In this document: positions 1 to 7,406 of the stretch, one piece after another
How positions within the stretch are numbered: position 1 is the first letter of the stretch
Layout: each line of letters starts with the position of its first letter
Assembly (NCBI GenBank): GCA_934101645.1
Contig: CAKORX010000007.1
Span: forward strand, 1-56,237
Length of the DNA stretch: 56,237 bases
Reading direction: 5' to 3'
Source of the DNA: an uncultured Bacilli bacterium
GTDB taxonomy: Bacteria; Bacillota_I; Bacilli_A; RF39; UBA660
Translations under genes and position numbers: made by a program
Notes under the pieces: generated by a model
What the model saw: only the letters and a program-made list of their open reading frames with translations
What the model was told of the DNA's origin: nothing
The model's database searches: none

Positions 1-103
1 GTGACGATAGCTCAGGTGGTACACCTCTTCCCATACCGAACAGAGAAGTTAAGCCCTGATACGCTGAAAATAGTGTATGCTAAGATAAGAAGTTGCCAAT
101 AAT
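1..103 (+). rRNA. rrf: 5S ribosomal RNA, 5' end cut by the window edge
   Basis: The first ~100 bases match bacterial 5S rRNA. They show the GTGACGATAGC start region, the CCGAACAGAGAAGTTAAGC core and a TTGCCA close to the 3' end. Only a few 5' bases appear to be missing. A rho-independent hairpin follows at 140-168, so this is likely the end of an rRNA operon whose 16S and 23S lie to the left. Confidence 0.9.
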
Positions 104-139
104 TTTTTTTTGCAATAAAATAGTGTATATATATATTAA

Positions 140-168
140 AATACTTGTTTATAAGTATTATTTTTTTT
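140..168 (+). terminator. rRNA operon terminator
   Basis: A hairpin with arms AATACTT (140-146) and AAGTATT (153-159) is followed by a run of T at 161-168. It lies between the 5S rRNA and tsaE and probably ends the rRNA transcript. Confidence 0.65.
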
Positions 169-192
169 ATAATTGTAGTGGAAGGTGATTTT

Positions 193-645
193 ATGAATTT
201 TAAATACACATCAAGAAATGAAATGGATACTATTGAGTTAGCACAAAATATTGAATCTGAAAAATTTCCTAATATGGTTATTTGCTTAGATGGTGAACTT
301 GGTAGTGGTAAGACTGTATTTGTTAAGGGTTTTGCTAAAGCATTGGGAATTGACGAAAATATTACAAGTCCAACTTTTAATTTAATTAAAGAATATAATT
401 CTGGTGAATTACCATTATACCATATGGATGTTTATCGTTTAGAGGGCAAATGCGAAGATATTGGATTTGATGAATATTATAATAAAGGTGGAGTATGCAT
501 TATTGAATGGTCTGATATTATTTGTGACTGCCTACCAAAAGAAAGATTGCAGATTAATTTTAAGGTTGTTAACGAAAATACTAGAATATTAGAAATAATT
601 CCTTATGGTGAGAAATATGAGGAATTATGTAATTCTGTTTTATAG
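193..645 (+). CDS. tsaE: tRNA t6A biosynthesis ATPase TsaE
   Basis: TsaE is the ATPase of the TsaBDE complex that makes threonylcarbamoyl-adenosine at A37 of ANN-decoding tRNAs. The sequence shows a P-loop (GELGSGKT), the TSPTFNLIKEY segment and YHMDVYRL, all typical of the family, and about 150 residues is the normal length. The frame is open to an ATG at 145, but the ATG at 193 is chosen because GGAAGGTG lies just upstream at 180-187 and because the extra 16 hydrophobic residues are not part of the family. It heads a tight tsaE-tsaB-rimI-tsaD operon right after the 5S rRNA terminator. Confidence 0.92.
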   Translation: MNFKYTSRNEMDTIELAQNIESEKFPNMVICLDGELGSGKTVFVKGFAKALGIDENITSPTFNLIKEYNSGELPLYHMDVYRLEGKCEDIGFDEYYNKGGVCIIEWSDIICDCLPKERLQINFKVVNENTRILEIIPYGEKYEELCNSVL

Positions 646-652
646 GTAAAAA

Positions 653-1201
653 ATGAATACATTATTTATTGATACACATTTATATGATGTAAATGTTATT
701 TTGTTCAGAAATGGCGTAGTAGTTAAAAATTCTGTTGCTAGTAAGGAAATTCATAATAGCTCATCACTATTACCTTTAATAATTGATGTTCTTGATAATG
801 AGTCTTTTGATGAAATTATTGTTGTTAATGGTCCAGGATCATTTACTGGAATTAGAACCGGAATTACTGTTGCAAAAACTTTAGCATATACAAGAAAAAT
901 ACCTATTAAGACAGTTAATTATTTAGAAATGATGGCATATAGTTTAGATGATAGTGAGAACTATGTTGGAATTTTTGATAATAGTGGAGTTTATGTTGGA
1001 CATTTTAAAGAATATAATTTAGTTGAAGATTATTTTTATTTAAAACATTCCGAATATGAGGAATGTTCATTAAAAAACGATTTAAAAACGTCTGTTGTTA
1101 TTGATTATGGTAAAGTTTATAAAATGGTATCAAAAAGAAGTGATATGGACCCTAAGTTTGTCAATCCAATATATATAAAAAAAATTAGTGCAGAATTATG
1201 A
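653..1201 (+). CDS. tsaB: tRNA t6A biosynthesis protein TsaB
   Basis: TsaB is the inactive paralogue of TsaD that forms the core of the TsaBD heterodimer in t6A synthesis. The diagnostic motif GPGSFTGIRTG is present near residues 62-72, after an ASKHA-type N-terminus that begins NTLFIDTH. At 182 residues it is shorter than the usual 220 or so; the missing part is at the C-terminal side, which varies in this family. It starts 8 bases after the tsaE stop and its TGA overlaps the next start in ATGA, which indicates translational coupling. Confidence 0.9.
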   Translation: MNTLFIDTHLYDVNVILFRNGVVVKNSVASKEIHNSSSLLPLIIDVLDNESFDEIIVVNGPGSFTGIRTGITVAKTLAYTRKIPIKTVNYLEMMAYSLDDSENYVGIFDNSGVYVGHFKEYNLVEDYFYLKHSEYEECSLKNDLKTSVVIDYGKVYKMVSKRSDMDPKFVNPIYIKKISAEL

Positions 1202-1617
1202 TAAGATTTATAGATTTAAACGATATTGATTTTTTAAATTCTTGGTTAAAAGACTTTGATAGTAAATTTTCTAAACATTATGATTTAAAGTATTATTTAG
1301 ATAATAAAGATATATATGTTTGCTTAGGATATGAGCTTAACAAAAAAATCGTTGGGTTCATACTTGCTATGAAATTATTTGATGAATCAGAAATTTTGAT
1401 TCTATATGTTGATAAATTGTTTAGAAAAAAAGGTATTGCAAAAAAATTAATAAATTATTTAATAAATCCTATTAATTCCAAAAGCATATTATTAGAGGTT
1501 TCAAATAAAAATTTACCTGCACTAAATTTATATGAAAAATTTGAATTTAAAATAATTAATATTAGAAAAAATTACTATCAAGATAGTGATGCTTATGTTA
1601 TGAGAAAGGTGATATAA
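1198..1617 (+). CDS. rimI: GNAT acetyltransferase, RimI-like
   Basis: This is a GCN5-related N-acetyltransferase of 139 residues. The acetyl-CoA-binding region (LYVDKLFRKKGIAKKLI) follows the usual pattern of a beta strand, then R/K-rich G-x-A, then a helix. The C-terminal NLPALNLYEKFEFK matches the N..A..LYEK.GF signature. RimI acetylates the N-terminus of ribosomal protein S18, and rimI commonly sits between tsaB and tsaD as it does here, which is the main reason for the specific name. The gene overlaps tsaB by 4 bases and tsaD by 1 base. Substrate specificity is inferred from context. Confidence 0.8.
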   Translation: MIRFIDLNDIDFLNSWLKDFDSKFSKHYDLKYYLDNKDIYVCLGYELNKKIVGFILAMKLFDESEILILYVDKLFRKKGIAKKLINYLINPINSKSILLEVSNKNLPALNLYEKFEFKIINIRKNYYQDSDAYVMRKVI

Positions 1618-2624
1618 TGAAAGACGTGTATATTTTAGCTGTTGAATCAAGTTGTGATGATACTAGTATAGCTATTGTGAAAAATGGTAATGAGTGTATT
1701 TCTTTAAGTATTTCTTCGCAAATTGATGTACATACAAAGTTTGGTGGGGTTGTACCTGAAATTGCTTCGAGAATGCACTGTGAAAATATATTATTTGTTT
1801 TGGAAGATTGTTTAAATAAAACAAGTTTAAAAATAGAAGATATGGATGCAATAGCAGTTACATATAAGCCTGGGCTTATGGGCTCATTACTTGTTGGTAT
1901 AGAATTTGCCAAAACCTTAGCGTTTGTTTATAACAAACCCTTAATTGGAGTTAACCATTTGATTGGACATATATATGCAAATAATTTGGAAGACAAATTG
2001 GAATATCCTTTACTAGCTTTAGTAGTTAGTGGTGGTCATACAGAATTATCTATAATGAAGGGCGACTATGAGTTTGAATTATTAGGTTCTACATTAGATG
2101 ATGCAATAGGTGAATGTTATGACAAAGTTGCTAGAGTACTCGGCTTTCCGTATCCGGGAGGACCGAGCATAGAAAAAGCTGCCTTAGAAGGAAAAAATGC
2201 ATATGCCTTATCGAAACCAGTATATGACGATACTTACAATTTTAGTTATAGTGGTTTAAAAAGTCAGGTAATAAATTTAGTAAATAGTGAAAAAATGAAG
2301 GGCAATACAATTAATAAAAATGATCTTGCTAAATCATTTCAAGACGTTGCTGTCGATGAGATAGTTAGAAAAGTTGATATTGCCATGAAAAATACTGGTA
2401 TAACTAATTTAGTTGTTGCTGGCGGAGTATCCGCAAATAAATATTTAAAAAGCGAATTAAAAACATTATGTGATTCACATAATGCTAAATTGTACATTCC
2501 TAGGTTAATTTATTGTACTGATAATGCCGCTATGATTGGTGCGGCAGCATATCCATTATATTTAAATAAAGATTTTAAAGACTTTTCTTTAGATGCGATA
2601 AGTCATGCTGATTTAATATCTTAA
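1617..2624 (+). CDS. tsaD: tRNA N6-adenosine threonylcarbamoyltransferase TsaD
   Basis: TsaD (Kae1/YgjD family) transfers the threonylcarbamoyl group to A37 of tRNA. The N-terminal AVESSCDDTSIA and the metal-binding pair H114/H118 in NHLIGHIYAN are both present, as are the nucleotide-binding VVSGGHTEL and AGGVSANKYL. At 335 residues it has the standard length. It is the last gene of the t6A operon. Its stop overlaps by 4 bases the stop of the convergent tspO, so the two transcripts meet tail to tail without a visible terminator. Confidence 0.95.
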   Translation: MKDVYILAVESSCDDTSIAIVKNGNECISLSISSQIDVHTKFGGVVPEIASRMHCENILFVLEDCLNKTSLKIEDMDAIAVTYKPGLMGSLLVGIEFAKTLAFVYNKPLIGVNHLIGHIYANNLEDKLEYPLLALVVSGGHTELSIMKGDYEFELLGSTLDDAIGECYDKVARVLGFPYPGGPSIEKAALEGKNAYALSKPVYDDTYNFSYSGLKSQVINLVNSEKMKGNTINKNDLAKSFQDVAVDEIVRKVDIAMKNTGITNLVVAGGVSANKYLKSELKTLCDSHNAKLYIPRLIYCTDNAAMIGAAAYPLYLNKDFKDFSLDAISHADLIS

Positions 2625-3076
2625 TTTAAAATACTTACTACAATATTTAAATAAAGTGCAAATAAAAGCCAAAATAAATATGGCAGTTGTAAATAAGCAG
2701 TTAGCTTATTTTTTTTATATAATTTTTTCATTAAATAAATAGTACTTATGATAAGTGCTAATAAATGAAAAATTGCAACTTTGTATAGTTTGAATTTAAA
2801 AAATACAATTGACCAAGTATAATTTAAAAGTAAGTTAATAATATAACTAATAATAATTGATTTTTCTTTGCTTTTTTTAGTTGAAATGTATAATGATACT
2901 CCTAAGAGTAAATATAAAATACTCCATGCAATAGGAAATACTATTCCTGGTGGACTTAAAGGTGGCTTAATAAGCACTTTATAATTTTTGTAACTTGTTA
3001 ATAGTGAGAATAAGAATCCTCCTATAAGAGGCGTTAAAATGGTGAATATGGCTTTAATTATCTTTTTAAATTTCAT
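2621..3076 (-). CDS. tspO: TspO/MBR family membrane protein
   Basis: This is a small integral membrane protein with about five hydrophobic helices. The family hallmarks are visible: KPPLSPPGIVFPIAWSILY near residues 36-54 (the P-P-x-x-x-F/W-P-x-x-W loop) and NYTWSIVFFKFK near residue 85. TspO proteins bind porphyrins and related tetrapyrroles, and in bacteria they are linked to oxidative and redox signalling; the ligand here is unknown. The 151-residue length is normal. It is a single gene on the minus strand facing tsaD, with tmRNA diverging behind it. Confidence 0.85.
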   Translation of the reverse strand: MKFKKIIKAIFTILTPLIGGFLFSLLTSYKNYKVLIKPPLSPPGIVFPIAWSILYLLLGVSLYISTKKSKEKSIIISYIINLLLNYTWSIVFFKFKLYKVAIFHLLALIISTIYLMKKLYKKNKLTAYLQLPYLFWLLFALYLNIVVSILN

Positions 3077-3143
3077 ATTATTATTTTATAATAATTTATA
3101 ATTTTTATTCATAATATGACTTATTTACTATATAAATAAATTA

Positions 3144-3152
3144 TGATATAAT
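3144..3152 (+). promoter_or_regulatory. tmRNA promoter, extended -10
   Basis: TGATATAAT forms an extended -10 element ending 10 bases before the first tmRNA base. The -35 region is poor, as is common with extended -10 promoters. Confidence 0.7.
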
Positions 3153-3162
3153 ACATGCATAT

Positions 3163-3514
3163 GGGGTAGCATGGTTTCGACATATGTTAATAGATATGAC
3201 TGCAGGTAGTTGGCAAACTTTAAATGCACAAAAAAATAAATGACGAAACTTCTTATAGTTTCACTCCTGCTTTTGCCTAATATAAGGTAAGGGAGTACTC
3301 TAATATTTTTATGCTTATGAAAAATATCTAGGGTTAATAATTATAAGCTATATAATTTATATTTTTTGAGTATATTTTATGAAGATTTATCAAAATTACT
3401 ATTTACGAGGTTCGTTTTAGCCATTTAAATAGGAAATTCTAAATAGAACTAAACTTGTAGATGTTGTATTATATGACATATTGGACAGGAGTTCGATTCT
3501 CCTCTACTCCACCA
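3163..3514 (+). ncRNA. ssrA: transfer-messenger RNA (tmRNA)
   Basis: This RNA of about 352 bases rescues stalled ribosomes. The 5' end GGGGTAG pairs with CTACTCC next to the 3' ACCA, the T-arm GGAGTTCGATTCTCC is intact, and the CCA end is encoded at 3512-3514. The tag reading frame ends at TAA 3278-3280. By alignment with the A-rich stretch before the resume codon of other tmRNAs it reads about NDETSYSFTPAFA. A tag ending AFA rather than ALAA resembles Mollicutes tmRNAs. The exact resume codon (AAT at 3239 or GAC at 3242) cannot be fixed from sequence alone. Confidence 0.93.
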
Positions 3515-3551
3515 TTTTATTAATAAACTCGAACTTTTCGAGATATATAGG

Positions 3552-3590
3552 AAACTACTTTTAATTTCATTTAAAAGTAGTTTTATTTTT
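3552..3590 (+). terminator. tmRNA terminator
   Basis: Arms AAACTACTTTTAA and TTAAAAGTAGTTT enclose a short loop and are followed by a T-rich run up to 3590. A smaller CTCGAA/TTCGAG hairpin sits just before it. Confidence 0.75.
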
Positions 3591-3659
3591 TAAATTCTAT
3601 ATTATATTTATATTTATTGATAGAAAAAAGAATGTTATAATTATTCTAGGAGTATGAGT

Positions 3660-4754
3660 ATGAAGAAGTTATATATTATATGTGCTGTATGCCTAATGTT
3701 TTTTATGAGTCCAAATATAGTTTTTGCTCATCCTGGTAGAACTGATAGTAATGGCTGTCATACTTGTAAAACAAATTGTTCGTCGTGGGGTTTAAACTAT
3801 AATGAATATCATTGCCATAATGGGAATACTTATACTAATTCAAAAGGACAAATTTTTAATAGTAATGGAGTACTAATAAGTGATTCATCATCAAATAATA
3901 ATGATATCATATATCAAAAAAGCAATAATGCAAATATAAAGTCTTTATTAATTGACGGAAATAGTGTTAATATCACCAATGAAATGAGTTTTTCTACATC
4001 TAATTTAGAGCCAAATATTATTGTGGTACCAGAACATAGCAAAGCCACTGTAAAAATTGATAAACCATCTATTCTTTCTAATGAATTAATGAATGAAATT
4101 ACTATAAGTGTTACAGCAGAAGATTTAACTACTAAAGTATATAAACTATATATAAAAGTTGCAAGTAATGATGCTACAATAAATAGTTTAAAAATTAATG
4201 AAGAAAGTATTGATATAAATGATGAAATGTTTTACAGTACAACAAGTGAAAAAATAAAATTAAATGTTGTAACAAATAATGAAAATGCTAAAATCATTAG
4301 TAATTTAGAATATGATTTAAATAATGGCGATAATAAAATAATTATTAAAGTTAAGGCTGAAGATGGAGTAACTGAAAAAGAGTATATATTAAATGTAAAG
4401 AAAAATAAAGTATTAAGTGATAATATTGAAATAAGTGTTAAAGTCAACGGTGAAAAAGCTATTTTCAAAAATTATAAAAGCGAAATTATTTATATATCAT
4501 CAGGTGATACTATAAGCATTGAGTATGAACTAAAAGATAGCAACGCAAATACTAACTTACCTAAGGAAAAGAAAATAAAAATTGGAGATAATGAAATAAA
4601 GTTTAATGTTGTTGCAGAAAATGGGCGAAATCAAGAGTATATTTTGAATGTTCATAAGAATAGTAATATTGAAAATATAATTTATCCAATAATCGGATTT
4701 GCATTTTTAGGTGGTATAGGATTAATCATTTACAAATTAATTAAGAAAGATTAG
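3660..4754 (+). CDS. YHYH-type and cadherin-like domain surface protein, membrane-anchored
   Basis: The N-terminus is a signal peptide (residues 1-22, cut near VFA-HPG). A Cys/His-rich module of about 35 residues follows, running HPGRTDSNGCHTCKTNC to EYHCH, a pattern seen in YHYH-type extracellular proteins that probably binds metal. The central part holds about three beta-sandwich repeats ending in VTAEDLTTKVYKLYI, VKAEDGVTEKEYILNV and VVAENGRNQEYILNV, the pattern of the cadherin-like beta-sandwich family (PF12733). A C-terminal transmembrane helix and IKKD tail anchor it. The start at 3660 rather than 3654 gives a good 7-base gap to AGGAG. An extended -10 (TGTTATAAT, 3633-3641) precedes it. 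The ligand is unknown. Confidence 0.75.
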   Translation: MKKLYIICAVCLMFFMSPNIVFAHPGRTDSNGCHTCKTNCSSWGLNYNEYHCHNGNTYTNSKGQIFNSNGVLISDSSSNNNDIIYQKSNNANIKSLLIDGNSVNITNEMSFSTSNLEPNIIVVPEHSKATVKIDKPSILSNELMNEITISVTAEDLTTKVYKLYIKVASNDATINSLKINEESIDINDEMFYSTTSEKIKLNVVTNNENAKIISNLEYDLNNGDNKIIIKVKAEDGVTEKEYILNVKKNKVLSDNIEISVKVNGEKAIFKNYKSEIIYISSGDTISIEYELKDSNANTNLPKEKKIKIGDNEIKFNVVAENGRNQEYILNVHKNSNIENIIYPIIGFAFLGGIGLIIYKLIKKD

Positions 4755-4769
4755 TATAAAGGAGAATTT

Positions 4770-5225
4770 ATGACAAAAGAAAAATTTTTATCATCTATTT
4801 ATTTAATAATAAAAAATGATAATGGAAAAATTTTATTACAAAGAAGACAGGGAACCAAATTATGGCCGGGATTTTTAGCTTTACCTGCGGGGCATATTGA
4901 TGAGGGAGAAGACCCTTATGAAGCTGCAATAAGAGAAGCTAAAGAAGAACTTGATATTACAATTACTAGAAATGATATAAGTGATTCATTTGTTGTTATG
5001 AGAAAAAATAAATCACTAATGCCATATTATGACGTTTATTTTAATATAAGTAATTATATAGGGAATATTAAAATAGCGGAGCCATTAAAATGTTCTGAGT
5101 TAATATGGCAAGATATTAATAATTTACCAAATGATATGATTGATTTTGAGATAAGTGCAATAAATAATTATTTAAATGGCATTAAATTTAGTTGTATTTA
5201 TGCTGATAATGAAAAAACTGTATAA
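4770..5225 (+). CDS. Nudix hydrolase
   Basis: This is a 151-residue Nudix-fold pyrophosphohydrolase. The Nudix box GHIDEGEDPYEAAIREAKEE fits GX5EX7REUXEEXGU, with the catalytic glutamates in REAKEEL, but LDI stands where a glycine is common. Upstream, WPGFLALPAGH resembles MutT/ADP-sugar-type members that act on small nucleotides. The substrate cannot be read from sequence. It has a good RBS (AAAGGAG) and lies 15 bases after the surface-protein gene, so both may share a transcript. Confidence 0.88.
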   Translation: MTKEKFLSSIYLIIKNDNGKILLQRRQGTKLWPGFLALPAGHIDEGEDPYEAAIREAKEELDITITRNDISDSFVVMRKNKSLMPYYDVYFNISNYIGNIKIAEPLKCSELIWQDINNLPNDMIDFEISAINNYLNGIKFSCIYADNEKTV

Positions 5226-5268
5226 TTTAACAAATTTTCAACATACTATTCTTAGAAGGAGAAATTGT

Positions 5269-5487
5269 ATGAAAGAAAATGCACCAAACATGCTTACAGG
5301 CAAAGATTTAGATTATTTACAAGATATTTTTAATTGGAATTATTATGCATTGAAAAATTGTTCTTTATCATTAACAAAAGTTAAAAATAATGAAATAAAA
5401 AAACATTTTCGTAAATGTAATAATTTTTTTAAGACAAGTTTGAACAAAACATTAACAATAATAAAGGATGGTAAGGCTTGTGAATAG
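5269..5487 (+). CDS. CotF-like spore coat family protein, small
   Basis: This 72-residue protein starts at the ATG behind GAAGGAG (5257-5263); the open frame extends further upstream but overlaps the Nudix gene. LTGKDLDYLQDIFNWNYYALKNCS and the following helix resemble the first half of the Coat_F (PF07875) four-helix fold, including conserved D-x-x-D and Y positions. It is cut short compared with the full family and may pair with the next gene, which it overlaps by 8 bases. In spore formers CotF-type proteins are coat components, but homologues also occur in non-sporulating Bacillota. Function here is unknown. Confidence 0.55.
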   Translation: MKENAPNMLTGKDLDYLQDIFNWNYYALKNCSLSLTKVKNNEIKKHFRKCNNFFKTSLNKTLTIIKDGKACE

Positions 5488-5761
5488 TATAAAATTTGAG
5501 GATAAAGATTATTTAAATAACATTTTATCAACATTAAAAGAAATGTCAAAAAACTATGCTATTGCATTAACTGAGGCAAGTAATGAAATCTTATATAAGA
5601 ATTTAAAAAAGTCCTTTGATGCTGTAATAAAATTACAAAGGGAAACCTTTGAGTTAATGTATAAAAATGGTTTTTATAAACTAGAAAAAATTGAAAAAGA
5701 AAAGCTTAATAACAAATATTCAACGTTGTATGAAGAGTATAAAAAACTAGAACTTGAATAA
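5480..5761 (+). CDS. CotF-like spore coat family protein
   Basis: This protein of 93-97 residues is a clear match to the Coat_F family. KDYLNNILSTLKEMSKNY is followed by the TEASNEILYKNL turn and the conserved end of the form F..M...G.Y (FELMYKNGFYKLE). The GTG at 5480 is preferred, with TAAGG just upstream; an ATG at 5468 is in frame and cannot be excluded. It overlaps the preceding small CotF-like gene and is followed by a terminator. Together with GerQ at 16.1-16.5 kb it hints at sporulation ancestry or ability. Confidence 0.72.
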   Translation: MNSIKFEDKDYLNNILSTLKEMSKNYAIALTEASNEILYKNLKKSFDAVIKLQRETFELMYKNGFYKLEKIEKEKLNNKYSTLYEEYKKLELE

Positions 5762-5791
5762 AGGTAAATTTTGAATAATTTATCTTTTTTT
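5762..5791 (+). terminator. terminator after the CotF-like pair
   Basis: AGGTAAATT pairs with AATTTATCT (with G-U pairs) around a short loop and is followed by a T run to 5791. Confidence 0.55.
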
Positions 5792-5805
5792 ATAATATAA
5801 AAAAC

Positions 5806-5834
5806 TAGACAAAGGTTATTAATTTTGTTATACT
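5806..5834 (+). promoter_or_regulatory. promoter of rpsF-ssb-rpsR
   Basis: TAGACA (5806-5811), a 17-base spacer and TATACT (5829-5834), with TG one base before the -10, form a good sigma-A type promoter. It leaves a leader of about 65 bases before rpsF. Confidence 0.7.
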
Positions 5835-5849
5835 ACTTGCGAGTAAAGA

Positions 5850-5903
5850 AATTACTCCTTGCTTTTTACTTGATAAAAAGCCGAGAAGACCATAAGGAGG
5901 TGT
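5850..5903 (+). promoter_or_regulatory. S6:S18-type ribosomal protein leader
   Basis: CTCCTT (5855-5860) can pair with AAGGAG of the rpsF ribosome-binding site (5894-5899). Between them lies a strong hairpin, GCTTTTTA/TAAAAAGC, directly followed by CCG. A bulged CCG beside a stem that sequesters the Shine-Dalgarno is the layout of the known S6:S18 autoregulatory leader, and the operon here encodes both S6 and S18. The assignment is by pattern, not covariance search. Confidence 0.65.
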
Positions 5904-5907
5904 GAAG

Positions 5908-6198
5908 ATGGATAAATACGAAATTATGTTCATTGTTAAAAATACAATCGAAGATGAAAAAGTAAAAAATGTTGCTGATTCATTAAAAAATTTAATAACA
6001 AATGACAAAGGTAATATCATCGAATTCAAAGAAATGGGTAAAAGAAAACTTGCTTATCCAATTAAAAAAGAATTAACTGGAACATATTATGTTATGACAG
6101 TTGAAGCAAAACATGATACTATCAAAGAATTTGAACGTAAAGTTCTTATTAACGAAAATGTTTTAAGACATTTAATTATCAAAAAAGAAGGAGAATAA
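5908..6198 (+). CDS. rpsF: 30S ribosomal protein S6
   Basis: S6 is a 96-residue platform protein of the small subunit that binds together with S18. The sequence MDKYEIMFIVKN, KEMGKRKLAYPIKKELTGTYYVM and the terminal VLRHLIIKKE are typical. The ATG at 5908 has AAGGAGG 7 bases upstream; an in-frame GTG at 5902 is rejected because it lies inside the RBS region. It is the first gene of rpsF-ssb-rpsR, the standard bacterial order. The leader just upstream probably allows feedback by the S6:S18 complex. Confidence 0.96.
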   Translation: MDKYEIMFIVKNTIEDEKVKNVADSLKNLITNDKGNIIEFKEMGKRKLAYPIKKELTGTYYVMTVEAKHDTIKEFERKVLINENVLRHLIIKKEGE

Positions 6199-6200
6199 GA

Positions 6201-6668
6201 ATGAATAAAGTAATTTTATGCGGTAGATTTACAAGAGATCCTGAGTCTAGAATGAGTTCTAATTCACTTGAAGTATCAAGATTTTCTCTTGCTTGTGCAA
6301 GTGATTTTGTTAATAAAGATGGTCAAAGAGAAACAGAATTTATAAATTGTGTAGCTTTTGGAAGAACTGCACAAACTATTAACAAATTTTGTAAAAAAGG
6401 CCAAATGATTTTAGCTCAAGGACGTATTAGAAATAATAGCTATGATGCTCAAGATGGAACTAAGAGATACACAACTGATATATCTATTGATAGTTTTGAG
6501 TTTATTGGTTCAAGAACTAGTGGAGATAATGCAAATTCATCTTATCAAAGTAGTTCAAATAGTGGAAACTATAATAATTCTAATATGCAAACTACTGATA
6601 TTTCTGAAGATCCTTACAAAGAATTTAGTGAAGAAACTAATATAAGTAGTGATGAATTTCCATTTTAA
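6201..6668 (+). CDS. ssb: single-stranded DNA-binding protein
   Basis: SSB is an OB-fold protein that coats single-stranded DNA and recruits repair and replication enzymes. Residues 1-105 carry the OB domain (MNKVILCGRFTRDPE, FINCVAFGRTAQ, GQMILAQGRIRN). A low-complexity Ser/Asn-rich linker follows, then the acidic interaction tip ending DEFPF, a variant of the usual DDDLPF. The length of 155 is normal. It lies 2 bases after rpsF, with GAAGGAG as its RBS, between the genes for S6 and S18. Confidence 0.95.
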   Translation: MNKVILCGRFTRDPESRMSSNSLEVSRFSLACASDFVNKDGQRETEFINCVAFGRTAQTINKFCKKGQMILAQGRIRNNSYDAQDGTKRYTTDISIDSFEFIGSRTSGDNANSSYQSSSNSGNYNNSNMQTTDISEDPYKEFSEETNISSDEFPF

Positions 6669-6685
6669 AAAGGAGGAATAATTGT

Positions 6686-6901
6686 ATGGCTGAATTTTAT
6701 CATAAGAAAAAAAGAATATGCCAAATGTGTGCTGGTAAATCAGTTGATTATAAAGACGTAATGATTATTAATAAATACATTAATGAAAAAGGTAAAATAT
6801 TACCTCGTAGAATGACTGGTGCTTGTGCAAAACATCAAAGACATATTGCTGAACAAGTAAAATATGCTCGTTTAATGGCATTAATTCCATTTGTTAAATA
6901 A
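6686..6901 (+). CDS. rpsR: 30S ribosomal protein S18
   Basis: S18 is a 71-residue small-subunit protein. It shows the zinc-ribbon-like or former Cys region KRICQMCAGK, then DYKDV, LPRRMTGACAKHQRHIAEQVKYARLMALIPF, all characteristic. A strong AAAGGAGG precedes the ATG. It is the third gene of the rpsF operon, and its stop codon lies inside the terminator hairpin at 6887-6917. Confidence 0.96.
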   Translation: MAEFYHKKKRICQMCAGKSVDYKDVMIINKYINEKGKILPRRMTGACAKHQRHIAEQVKYARLMALIPFVK

Positions 6902-6917
6902 CAAATGGTTTTTTTTT
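6887..6917 (+). terminator. rpsF operon terminator
   Basis: A perfect 9-bp stem CCATTTGTT/AACAAATGG with an AAAT loop overlaps the end of rpsR and is followed by nine T. Confidence 0.9.
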
Positions 6918-6925
6918 ATATGATA

Positions 6926-6934
6926 TGATATAAT
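6926..6934 (+). promoter_or_regulatory. rplI operon promoter, extended -10
   Basis: TGATATAAT forms an extended -10 only about 24 bases before the rplI start. It lies immediately downstream of the rpsF terminator. Confidence 0.6.
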
Positions 6935-6957
6935 ATAAAATATTTACGGAGGAAAAA

Positions 6958-7398
6958 ATGAAAGTTATTCTTTTAAAAGATGTTAAAAGTCAAGGAAAGA
7001 AAAATGATATAATAGATGTTTCTACTGGATATGCAAATAACTATTTAATTAAAAATAAATTAGCAGTTGCCTATACGGAAACTAGTAAAAAAATTCTTGA
7101 TAAAGAAATCAAGAAAAAACAAGATATTGAAGATGAATTAGTAAATAGTTTAAATGCTATAAAAAAATCTTTAGATAATAAAGTAGTTGAATTTAAAGTT
7201 AAGACTGGCAAAGAAGACAAAGTGTTTGGTACAATATCTTCGAAACAAATAAGTGATAAACTTAATGAAATGGGTTATAAAATTGATAAAAAAAATATTA
7301 TAATAGATAGTCCAATAAGTAATTTAGGAACACATAAAGTTCTTATAAAATTACATAAAAAAGTTGAATTTAGTATAGATGTAAAATTAGTTAAGTAA
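6958..7398 (+). CDS. rplI: 50S ribosomal protein L9
   Basis: L9 is an elongated large-subunit protein with two globular domains joined by a long helix. The N-terminal signature MKVILLKDVKSQGKKNDIIDVSTGYANNYL is diagnostic. A Lys/Glu-rich helix and a C-terminal domain (DKVFGTISSKQISD, GTHKVLIKLHKKVEF) follow. The length of 146 is standard. GGAGG precedes the ATG. It starts the rplI-dnaB-M23-walJ-rlmH run, whose gaps are 8 bases or overlaps. Confidence 0.96.
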   Translation: MKVILLKDVKSQGKKNDIIDVSTGYANNYLIKNKLAVAYTETSKKILDKEIKKKQDIEDELVNSLNAIKKSLDNKVVEFKVKTGKEDKVFGTISSKQISDKLNEMGYKIDKKNIIIDSPISNLGTHKVLIKLHKKVEFSIDVKLVK

Positions 7399-7406
7399 GG
7401 AGAATT

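Noticed and set aside
3213..3239. tmRNA tag frame starting GCA AAC TTT
   Set aside because: It reads only eight residues, ends in KK and has no protease-signal-like end; the other frame gives a tag ending AFA at the expected place relative to the conserved A-rich stretch.
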